Positions 1-6,046 of a stretch of 9,581 bases of DNA are shown in pieces. The notes beneath the pieces are model-generated. The model made no database searches, was not told where the DNA came from, and was given only the letters and a program-made list of their open reading frames with translations. Source of the DNA: Candidatus Jorgensenbacteria bacterium (GTDB lineage: Bacteria > Patescibacteriota > Minisyncoccia > UBA6257 > GWB1-50-10); contig JACRFG010000042.1 of assembly GCA_016234345.1 (NCBI GenBank), positions 1-9,581 of the forward strand, written 5' to 3'. The translations under genes and the position numbers were made by a program. How positions within the stretch are numbered: position 1 is the first letter of the stretch; each line of letters starts with the position of its first letter.

Positions 1-878
1 ATCGGAGAGGTGTGTATAAAAAAATTATAATCTGGATCGTTCAAATTTTTCTTCATCTGCCGGAGAACTTTCTGAAGCACATTAGCTACACTACGTAAAT
101 CTTCATCAAAAGTGTTTTCGAAATACGGCAAATGTTTTTTGGGAAAAACACGTATTTCAAATGGATCGCGGGAAACGAACGGAGCAAAAGCAATTGCCTG
201 CGTATTTTCGGCAACCATTCGTTTCTTTACCTTCTTCTCGGTTTCAATCATAACGCAGTGGACACAACGACCGTTCTTTTTAAAGAACGATCGAGAACCG
301 TTCAAAGAATGTTCGATATCCGGAGGCACCACAGGCAAACCAATCAATTGATAGTGCGGATGATAAACGGTAGCACCGGAAAGAGGGCCCCAGTTATGAA
401 ACATCGAGATATAAGACAAATCAGGATCGGTCAACAACATAAGATAGCGGTCGCGAAAAGCTTCAAACACATGAAAAGCTTTTTCCGGGGATAATTCAGC
501 AAAGTTAGCGTGATGATTACGGGTTATCAGAAGATCATGATGGCCAAACCCCGGAACAAACGTGTATAACCCGCGCTGCCTGGGTTTGCCTTCTATAGCG
601 CTATGACGAACTACCGGATATTTATTTTGGAGAACTAAAATTTCCCAATTCTTCCATCCTGGCTGCTTAATCAAGTTTAGCTCTCGTCGAGGAACTTCAT
701 AACTTAAAAGTATCTTCTCGTGAACGTTTTCGAGCGGACGTTCAAAAGGACACTTGCTTATCGGTGTTGTTTTTCGTCTCCGACGTTTAATAGCAGCGTG
801 AGGACGTTTCAACCGTCCCGAAGCAATAAGAATCCAGTCTCCCGATACTATATCTTTGCGAAATTCGGAATAAATCAT
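1..878 (-). CDS. galT: Galactose-1-phosphate uridylyltransferase family protein, 3'-truncated by window
   Basis: This reading frame stays open to the window edge: 292 codons are visible and the C-terminus is missing. The family moves UMP between UDP-hexose and hexose-1-phosphate (Leloir pathway) through a histidine-bound UMP intermediate, in the cytoplasm. Visible marks are the N-terminal GalT pattern around residues 5-26 (FRKDIVSGDWILIA...RP), NKYPVV at 85-90, GHHDLLITRNHH at 112-123, the catalytic HPHYQ at 173-177 with H175 the expected nucleophile, a CVHC pair at 205-208 and the second HIT-fold stretch APFVSRDPFEIRVFPKKH at 232-249. The first metal site is incomplete: CPFE at 43-46 where classical enzymes have CxxC. 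The ATG at 876-878 lies 13 bases after the glycosyltransferase stop, so the two are probably co-transcribed. Only a weak AGAGAA precedes it. It could equally be a related sugar-nucleotide transferase or ADP-glucose phosphorylase-type enzyme. The family is secure; the exact substrate is not. Confidence 0.88.
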   Translation of the reverse strand, partial: MIYSEFRKDIVSGDWILIASGRLKRPHAAIKRRRRKTTPISKCPFERPLENVHEKILLSYEVPRRELNLIKQPGWKNWEILVLQNKYPVVRHSAIEGKPRQRGLYTFVPGFGHHDLLITRNHHANFAELSPEKAFHVFEAFRDRYLMLLTDPDLSYISMFHNWGPLSGATVYHPHYQLIGLPVVPPDIEHSLNGSRSFFKKNGRCVHCVMIETEKKVKKRMVAENTQAIAFAPFVSRDPFEIRVFPKKHLPYFENTFDEDLRSVANVLQKVLRQMKKNLNDPDYNFFIHTSP

Positions 879-891
879 GATTCTCTAGTCT

Positions 892-1620
892 TTATAGTAA
901 CGCATACCGGTTATGCTTAATACGCCACCAAATTCTGACTACATCTCGTAACGTACTAACATAGGCAGTAAAACCGACTGTTGAACGCGGGTCATTGGAC
1001 CACACCACCGGTATTTCTTTGATGCGATATCCCATGAGTCTGGCCAGAGCCAAAATTTCTACATCAAAAGCGAAACGATCAACGATAGTCGAACTAAATA
1101 TTTTCTCCGCAGAAACTTCAGAAAAACACTTGAAACCACATTGAGTATCACCTATGCCCTTAGCTGCTAAAACCTGGATAAATAAATTACCGAGTTTGCC
1201 GAACGCTTGCCTTAGAAAGGACTGGGGCGGCGTAAGTCTCGTTCCCTCAACCGTTCTTGAACCAATCACAAGATCGTAACCTTCCTTGAAATACGGCAAC
1301 ATCTTATTGAATTGATCGACGGATGTAGAATTGTCAGCATCCATAAAAAGTCGTAGGTTCCCCCTAGCAGACAACATACCCAATCTTACAGCCGCGCCCT
1401 TGCCACTGTTTTCATCAACTTTTATTAAACGCAGATTTTGCAAAAGATGACTAAATCGTTCTACGATTTCTTTAGTAGCATCAGTCGAGCCGTCATCGAT
1501 TACCAAAATTTCGGAAGAAAATTCAGCGGTAGAAAGATGGCGATCAACATCAACTAATGTGAGCGGCAGGCGCTTGGCTTCGTTATAAGCAGGAATGATA
1601 ACCGATAAAAATGGCTTCAT
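892..1620 (-). CDS. Family 2 glycosyltransferase, dolichyl/polyprenyl-phosphate hexosyltransferase (Alg5-like)
   Basis: This 242-residue GT-A fold enzyme probably transfers a hexose from a nucleotide sugar to a polyprenyl-phosphate carrier on the cytoplasmic face of the membrane. Visible motifs are SVIIPAYNEAKRLP at 6-19, DDGSTD at 42-47 (nucleotide binding), GKGAAV at 73-78, the metal-binding DAD at 94-96 followed by NST, IGSR at 119-122 and DTQCGFKCF at 158-166. The last motif and the DADxST context are typical of the Alg5/DPG-synthase branch. There is no C-terminal membrane domain, so a partner would be needed to flip the lipid-linked sugar; the GtrA-like gene 3.8 kb upstream on the same strand is a candidate. 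The ATG at 1618-1620 begins 17 bases after the giant prepilin stop, and galT follows after 13 bases, so the three probably share an mRNA. No Shine-Dalgarno sequence is visible. The family is certain; the donor sugar and acceptor are inferred. Confidence 0.95.
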   Translation of the reverse strand: MKPFLSVIIPAYNEAKRLPLTLVDVDRHLSTAEFSSEILVIDDGSTDATKEIVERFSHLLQNLRLIKVDENSGKGAAVRLGMLSARGNLRLFMDADNSTSVDQFNKMLPYFKEGYDLVIGSRTVEGTRLTPPQSFLRQAFGKLGNLFIQVLAAKGIGDTQCGFKCFSEVSAEKIFSSTIVDRFAFDVEILALARLMGYRIKEIPVVWSNDPRSTVGFTAYVSTLRDVVRIWWRIKHNRYALL

Positions 1621-1637
1621 TAATCAAAAGCAAAAAT

Positions 1638-4600
1638 TTAATGATAAGTAACAATGATCGCTCCCCAGGGTCGAGACGTCCCAAGCGTTGCCCCAGCGCC
1701 ATAGGATCCGGTCGAAGAAACAATTCTATATTCAAGATTAACTGATATATTCGAATTAGTTGATCCACCGGTAGTCCCAGATCTTCCCAAAAGAGCATAT
1801 GATGCGCCTGGCGTAAAAGTATCACCAAGAGGACCATTTACTCCAATTGAACCGATAAGAAGCTCATCCGGATACGCAGTAGGTAAAGTACTTGAAGTAA
1901 CCGCTGTAACTCCATCGCCATAACCATGAGCTACCTGATCCGTGGTGCTAGAAAGAGCTAAATTCTTAAAATTAACGGCTATAGCTGCTCTTGCTTGCAG
2001 GCCGCCGTCCCACGTGACAATTATATTAGAACCGGAAGACAAGGCGTTTATATTGTGAGAAGACCACACGCTTACGTAACCATCACCGGCGACCCCAATA
2101 GTTTTCGTATAATGATGCTGATATGCATTTCCGGCCGAGTCACTAATACTGGTTATGAAATTTAGGAGTCCTGTATTAGCAACAGAGACAATAACGCTCG
2201 TGCCCGTTGGAAAACCAGGAGCTGGCACGACAAGCGTAGTGCTGGTACCATTTGTTTTCACAGAACTTGTGGCATACCCATTAAAAGCAATAGATCCTGG
2301 TTTACGTAGAACTATTATTTTACCTTCGGCAAAAGTCCCGCCGCGACCAAACCCTTGCAGATTACCGAAACTGCTTAATGCATAGTTCTCGGTAGGACTC
2401 GCATTGTCGTGTTTCCACATAAGACCATGACTTCGAAAATCAGCTACAGCACTCGAATGTCTTGTCATATCAATACTAAGTTCATTCCCGGAACGAAGTG
2501 TACCTCCCTGCTTCAAACGCTCCTCATTGGTAGAGATAACCGCCGGCGACCAGAAATTATCGGTGTGTTTTGTCTCTATCGCACCAATAACGAGATTGGT
2601 TCCACTATCGCCGAAGGACGCCGTAGAACTCACAATATCTTTTTCGTCAGACACAGAACCCAAATCAACATTAACTCCATCAATCGCAACACTTTGCCAA
2701 CCATTAATGATTCCCATTTTCATATCAGCCAGAAGCGGATCGCCACCCGTGCCATTGCTTGTAATGCGTACATCGTAAACTGAATTTGGAGGAGCACCAG
2801 CATCCCTACCAATCAGAAAAACATTCTGAAAATTAAGTTGTGCTTCATCATTACCGGAGAGTCTCGTTTTTTCAAGATCAATCTCGTTCTCGTTAGTCGC
2901 AACTACCGTTGCTCCCCGCATAATCTTCAAAGCTCCCGGCAAAACCCTCTTAGTAGCAGTAGCCCCCCCGTTATATAATTCCACTGCAGCGACTACAATA
3001 TTGTCGCCCCCAACAGCCATCGTAGAAGTTCCTAATGATACCTCTGAACCATACACATCAGCACCCCCACTATCGACAAAAGATGAATTCGGTACATTAT
3101 TTAGAACCATAATTTTTACTTCACCGTAAAGAGACGAGGAAATGCCAGATTCACCATACCCAGTTACAGAATAAGTTGGATTTGCGGCTGCACCCGCATC
3201 ACGCGCGACAAGCATCACTGTCATAGAAGTTTTACCTTGACCGTTATTAGAGGCTCCTATATCGATAGGCTGTTCGTTTGATGCAAGCATAACAGCTCCT
3301 TTTTTCAATTTAATACCTTGAGGTGGTACTGCCCATGGACTCGAGGGCAGATAATCAAGAAAGTTCAAATGAACAACCGCAATAATAAGATGATCTCCCG
3401 AGACAAGCGTGGGTGCAACCGTACCAAGCGTTGTTTCTGTGGTGCCAATTGGAACTGAAACGCCGTCGAGGAACGTCGAAGTCGAAAATGGACCGGCGAT
3501 AACCTGCGGTGTAAACGGTCCTACTGAAACTCCGCCCGCAGAATAATTACCATATATATCTTTAGCGAAAATCTTGTAATAATACGAAACACCATTGGTC
3601 AAACCAGAATCAACAAATGAAATACTGCTACTTACATATCGCACCGTACTGCTTCCCACGAACGATCCCACTATCGGGGACGACCCTTCGGCCGGAGTAT
3701 CAGTTATAGAAACGGTGTTTCGTAAAACAACTACATTTGAAAAATCGACATCTGGAGGATTAGTCCACGTAAGAATTGCCTGTGTATCTCCGGCACTACC
3801 ATTTGCATTGCTCACATTTTCCGGCGACTGATTATCAATGGTTACCGTAGCGCTCCCCGTATCCGAACCGCTCACTGGATTACCGCTCGTAAATGAGGTG
3901 ATTAGGCCGGTAACAGCGTATGTCGAACCGGGTGGAGGCGGCATTGCAGCATGGCTTTTAGGATGGATGCATACCTTATATTGGGTGGTTGTTGTTGTAA
4001 CCATAAGAGTTGGCGGAGGAGTTAATGGAATACCTATTGTATCGCTCGCTGGATTGCTTGTAAGGCCATACGTACTCGCACATCCGTTATCAGTCACTTT
4101 AACGAAAAGAAGTCCGCCTGAAGATCCTGCCGATACCGTAGTCGTAACATACGTTATAGTATCGGTACCGCTTGTAGTCCTTAATGTAAAAGCGTCGAGC
4201 TGGGTTCCTCCAGCGCCCGGCGCGATAGTTTGATTTGCGGGTTCAACACCAGCACCAATGATCGTTTGAGGAACAGCTGGCGGAGTAACAGTAAACCCAC
4301 CATATTTAAAGCCTGACTGACCGTCAGGATTAGTAACGCGTACATCCCAAAGACCTTCTACGGCCCCGCTTAAATTAAGCGAACCACCCGTCAAACTTGT
4401 TGAACTTATAAATGTAAAACCGCTGCCATTAATATCAAGCGCTGTAGTCGTCGAAAGCTTTACGACTGCCCCATTCTGAAATCGAGAACCACCAACGGAA
4501 ACACCACTAACCACGGAACCAGTCATACCGCTTGAAGGCGAAATAGATGAAACCAATGGAGGAAGCGAAGTCACAGTAAAACCTCCCGGAAGCGAAGCAG

Positions 4601-5381
4601 TTGTTATATCCGGGTTCGTAACAACTACATCCCATATGCCGGATGTGGCATTTGTGATATCAAAAGAACCTCCGGATATAGTTGTTGGATTTGAAACAAC
4701 GAATCCGACTCCCGCAATATCCAATTGCCCCAAACGCCGCAACAGTACGCTAACACCGGTTTGGAAATTAGTACCGGTAATCGTCGTGATGCTCACCGAA
4801 CCAGTATTTACGCCAGTATTCGGTGTAATCGAATTAATAGAGAGACCGCTCGCATCAGAAACTGTAATCAATCCCAATGTGCTTATATCAATCCGCTTCT
4901 GACGCGACGGATCACGTATCGAAGCAACTGTGATTGAAAAATATGCATCGGGATATCCCGAAAGCAACTGAAACGTTACTGACTTTTGTGCAATTTGCGG
5001 ACAACTCATACACCCCGGGTCAGGAGGGATAAGATCAGTAATAAAAACTGTTCTGGGAAGAGTAATCGTACGGTCAATTGCGCCAGTGCTGCTTGTTGTT
5101 TTTATAACTTGATAATAATAATCCGAGTCTAATTCTGTTAAAGAATGAAGAAATTGAACTCCCCATATCAGGCCTTCAGCCTGTGTAATTGAACGATTCT
5201 GCGTATCGCGAAGCGCTGCAACAATAGTGTTGACAGTTGTATTCAATACTTTGTTATCACGATAATTGGTTAACGTAAGAAATGCACCCAGCCCAACCCC
5301 TACAGCAATAGCCGTAGTAATCATAATCTCAATAAGAGTAAATCCCCGTCTCCTACGTACAGGATCAAAAGAAAAAAACAT
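1638..5381 (-). CDS. Giant prepilin-like multidomain surface protein (GspH-like head, IPT/TIG, FN3, triplicated domain)
   Basis: A 1247-residue protein, against roughly 130-200 for ordinary type IV pilins. It starts with a short basic leader and a class III prepilin site (RRRRG^FTLIE, cleavage after G13, Glu at +5), then a hydrophobic helix to about residue 38. Residues 45-175 resemble GspH/FimT pseudopilins (ALRDTQNRSITQAEGLIWGVQF at about 56-77, TITLP at 105-109, IDISTLGLI at 164-172). Two IPT/TIG-like beta domains follow (about 181-271 and 276-366), then a less clear region (368-519), an FN3-like domain (about 520-625), three tandem repeats (about 637-1027) and a beta-rich C-terminal region with SDSAGNAY at 1080-1087. 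There are only four cysteines, in two pairs (124/127 and 434/471), which suits oxidised extracellular domains. I chose the ATG at 5379-5381 over the adjacent in-frame TTG at 5384. The gene lies between gtrA-like and GT2 genes. Likely role: a surface adhesin or minor pilus subunit anchored through pilin-like assembly. The function is inferred; the architecture is visible. Confidence 0.92.
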   Translation of the reverse strand: MFFSFDPVRRRRGFTLIEIMITTAIAVGVGLGAFLTLTNYRDNKVLNTTVNTIVAALRDTQNRSITQAEGLIWGVQFLHSLTELDSDYYYQVIKTTSSTGAIDRTITLPRTVFITDLIPPDPGCMSCPQIAQKSVTFQLLSGYPDAYFSITVASIRDPSRQKRIDISTLGLITVSDASGLSINSITPNTGVNTGSVSITTITGTNFQTGVSVLLRRLGQLDIAGVGFVVSNPTTISGGSFDITNATSGIWDVVVTNPDITTASLPGGFTVTSLPPLVSSISPSSGMTGSVVSGVSVGGSRFQNGAVVKLSTTTALDINGSGFTFISSTSLTGGSLNLSGAVEGLWDVRVTNPDGQSGFKYGGFTVTPPAVPQTIIGAGVEPANQTIAPGAGGTQLDAFTLRTTSGTDTITYVTTTVSAGSSGGLLFVKVTDNGCASTYGLTSNPASDTIGIPLTPPPTLMVTTTTTQYKVCIHPKSHAAMPPPPGSTYAVTGLITSFTSGNPVSGSDTGSATVTIDNQSPENVSNANGSAGDTQAILTWTNPPDVDFSNVVVLRNTVSITDTPAEGSSPIVGSFVGSSTVRYVSSSISFVDSGLTNGVSYYYKIFAKDIYGNYSAGGVSVGPFTPQVIAGPFSTSTFLDGVSVPIGTTETTLGTVAPTLVSGDHLIIAVVHLNFLDYLPSSPWAVPPQGIKLKKGAVMLASNEQPIDIGASNNGQGKTSMTVMLVARDAGAAANPTYSVTGYGESGISSSLYGEVKIMVLNNVPNSSFVDSGGADVYGSEVSLGTSTMAVGGDNIVVAAVELYNGGATATKRVLPGALKIMRGATVVATNENEIDLEKTRLSGNDEAQLNFQNVFLIGRDAGAPPNSVYDVRITSNGTGGDPLLADMKMGIINGWQSVAIDGVNVDLGSVSDEKDIVSSTASFGDSGTNLVIGAIETKHTDNFWSPAVISTNEERLKQGGTLRSGNELSIDMTRHSSAVADFRSHGLMWKHDNASPTENYALSSFGNLQGFGRGGTFAEGKIIVLRKPGSIAFNGYATSSVKTNGTSTTLVVPAPGFPTGTSVIVSVANTGLLNFITSISDSAGNAYQHHYTKTIGVAGDGYVSVWSSHNINALSSGSNIIVTWDGGLQARAAIAVNFKNLALSSTTDQVAHGYGDGVTAVTSSTLPTAYPDELLIGSIGVNGPLGDTFTPGASYALLGRSGTTGGSTNSNISVNLEYRIVSSTGSYGAGATLGTSRPWGAIIVTYH
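2301..3473 (-). repeat. Three tandem copies of an unnamed domain of about 125 residues
   Basis: Residues about 637-1027 of the giant prepilin hold three diverged units (DNA about 3093-3473, 2697-3071 and 2301-2693). Shared positions are a hydrophobic strand after a glycine turn (SGDHLIIAVV / GGDNIVVAAVE / SGTNLVIGAIE), then KLKKGAVMLASNEQPIDI / KIMRGATVVATNENEIDL / RLKQGGTLRSGNELSIDM, then RDAGAAANPTYSV / RDAGAPPNSVYDV / KHDNASPTENYAL, and a closing strand (GEVKIMVLN / ADMKMGIIN / AEGKIIVLR). I do not recognise a named family. Copies one and two are closest and copy three is the most diverged. They are probably beta-rich extracellular repeats. Confidence 0.75.
3507..3824 (-). other. Fibronectin type III-like domain within the giant prepilin
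   Basis: Residues about 520-625 show an FN3-like pattern. It begins with PENVSNANGSAGDTQAILTW, where the W of the B strand is at about 539. The C-terminal part has the typical G(L/V)xNGVSYYYKIFAKDIYGNYS stretch, with tyrosines in the F strand and the NYS turn before the G strand. Such modules act as spacers or ligand-binding units in extracellular proteins. The boundaries are approximate. Confidence 0.7.
4284..4841 (-). repeat. Two tandem IPT/TIG-like beta-sandwich domains
   Basis: Two consecutive units of about 90 residues lie in the giant prepilin (DNA 4569-4841 and 4284-4556). Both open with SI(T/S)Pxx(G/S)G, carry a G(T/S)xFQ(T/N)G turn and a (Q/A)LDI(A/N)GxGF stretch, then SGGSF/TGGSL, (I/L)WDV and VTNPD, and both close with GGFTVT. 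The pattern matches immunoglobulin-like IPT/TIG folds, which are common in surface adhesins. The copies have clearly diverged, pointing to an old duplication. The family name is my reading of the motif spacing. Confidence 0.8.
5265..5381 (-). other. Class III prepilin leader and transmembrane helix
   Basis: The leader of the giant protein carries four arginines followed by G^FTLIE, and then about 20 mostly hydrophobic residues. This is the site where a PilD-type prepilin peptidase cuts after the glycine and methylates the new N-terminal phenylalanine. Glu at +5 is the residue known to register pilin subunits during assembly. The motif is complete, so the protein should be processed if the cell has a PilD homologue. 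No such gene is in this window. Confidence 0.92.
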
Positions 5382-5389
5382 CAATATTT

Positions 5390-5417
5390 ATTGTATAGCA
5401 ATAATCATACTTATTAA
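5390..5417 (-). promoter_or_regulatory. Candidate sigma70-type promoter for the giant prepilin (near-leaderless)
   Basis: On the minus strand, TTAATA (5412-5417, four of six matches to the -35 consensus) is followed after 16 bases by TACAAT (5390-5395, five of six matches to the -10 consensus). Transcription would begin near 5383, about two bases before the ATG at 5381, giving a leaderless or nearly leaderless mRNA. It sits in the largest gap of the window, 74 bases between the GtrA stop and the prepilin start. The region is AT-rich, so chance matches are likely. Confidence 0.3.
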
Positions 5418-5455
5418 ACATGGAATATGTTGAGGTGGAGAGCAGAAAAACCAGC

Positions 5456-6046
5456 TTACTTAAAAACCACGTGACGATAACTGAAAAAATTCCAACCTAC
5501 CGAAGCAAATGCAGCCACTACCGCACCGACATTGGCCCAAAGCTTAAGAGTAACCCCCACGGGCGGGCTAATTACGTTAACCATAAATGTAGCCACACCA
5601 ACATTTAAAACAGCGCCTATGATGGTAAAAATAGCAAAATGCCAGTACTCATTCCAAGAAACTTTAGTATGACTATCGAAAGTCCAAAACTTGTTCCAAA
5701 AATAACTGCTGGTTTTAGCCACCAAAAATGATAATGTTTTGAAAAGTGTGAAGTATAGACCAAAAGAGATATTGGTAAACAATATAAACCAATTAAGAAC
5801 TGCTAAATCGACGAAAGAATTTAGAGTGCCGACTGCTGCGAATTTTCCGAACTGTTCCATGACTTTCCATCGCTTAGCCAACTTTTTCATTATCAGCATA
5901 GCCAAGGGTCCCATAGCTGTAAATCCAATAATTAAATTCAGAATCACAATCGGTGTAAGATCCAATCCGATATTTGCGGCCGGGATCAATACAAGCCAGC
6001 CAACCAAAAAACCTATAAGGGTAACCAAACCGAAATCTTTCGTCAT
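5456..6046 (-). CDS. GtrA-family polytopic membrane protein with two extra N-terminal helices
   Basis: A 196-residue integral membrane protein. GtrA proteins are thought to flip or help flip polyprenyl-phosphate-linked sugars made by a GT2 enzyme, for glycosylation of surface polymers. The GtrA domain spans about residues 65-196 with four predicted helices (67-90, 98-116, 135-157, 168-190). It has the family signatures FGKFAAVGTLNSFVDLAVLN at 66-85, KTSSYFWNKFWTF at 111-123 and GWNFFSYRHVVF at 184-195. Two further hydrophobic helices (about 6-25 and 32-54) precede it, making the protein longer than the usual 120-140 residues. The ATG at 6044-6046 overlaps the TGA of the upstream ATPase (ATGA), so translation is probably coupled. 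No Shine-Dalgarno sequence is seen. It could pair with the GT2 at 892-1620. The family is secure; its partner and lipid substrate are inferred. Confidence 0.95.
   Translation of the reverse strand: MTKDFGLVTLIGFLVGWLVLIPAANIGLDLTPIVILNLIIGFTAMGPLAMLIMKKLAKRWKVMEQFGKFAAVGTLNSFVDLAVLNWFILFTNISFGLYFTLFKTLSFLVAKTSSYFWNKFWTFDSHTKVSWNEYWHFAIFTIIGAVLNVGVATFMVNVISPPVGVTLKLWANVGAVVAAFASVGWNFFSYRHVVFK
6043..6046 (-). promoter_or_regulatory. ATGA stop/start overlap coupling the ATPase and GtrA genes
   Basis: The last codons of the ATPase (CGC GAA TGA) contain the ATG of the GtrA gene in the -1 frame, a four-base overlap. This arrangement usually allows ribosomes to terminate and restart, keeping the two membrane products in step. 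No separate ribosome binding site lies at normal distance upstream, which supports coupling. It also shows that TGA is a true stop in this genome. Confidence 0.8.

Noticed and set aside
272..289. Perfect 8-bp inverted repeat with a 2-base spacer (CGTTCTTT..AAAGAACG)
   Set aside because: It lies inside the GalT coding sequence over a SFFKKNG stretch. It has no T-run position consistent with a terminator and is easily explained by codon choice.
132..494. A 120-codon open frame on the plus strand at the left edge
   Set aside because: The minus strand of this stretch encodes the HPHYQ active site and CVHC motif of the GalT homologue in one uninterrupted frame, so the plus-strand frame is a shadow.
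3838..4233. A 131-codon open frame on the plus strand
   Set aside because: It is antisense to the giant prepilin. Its V/P/L-rich composition mirrors the Thr/Gly/Ser-rich protein on the minus strand, and all neighbouring genes are on the minus strand.
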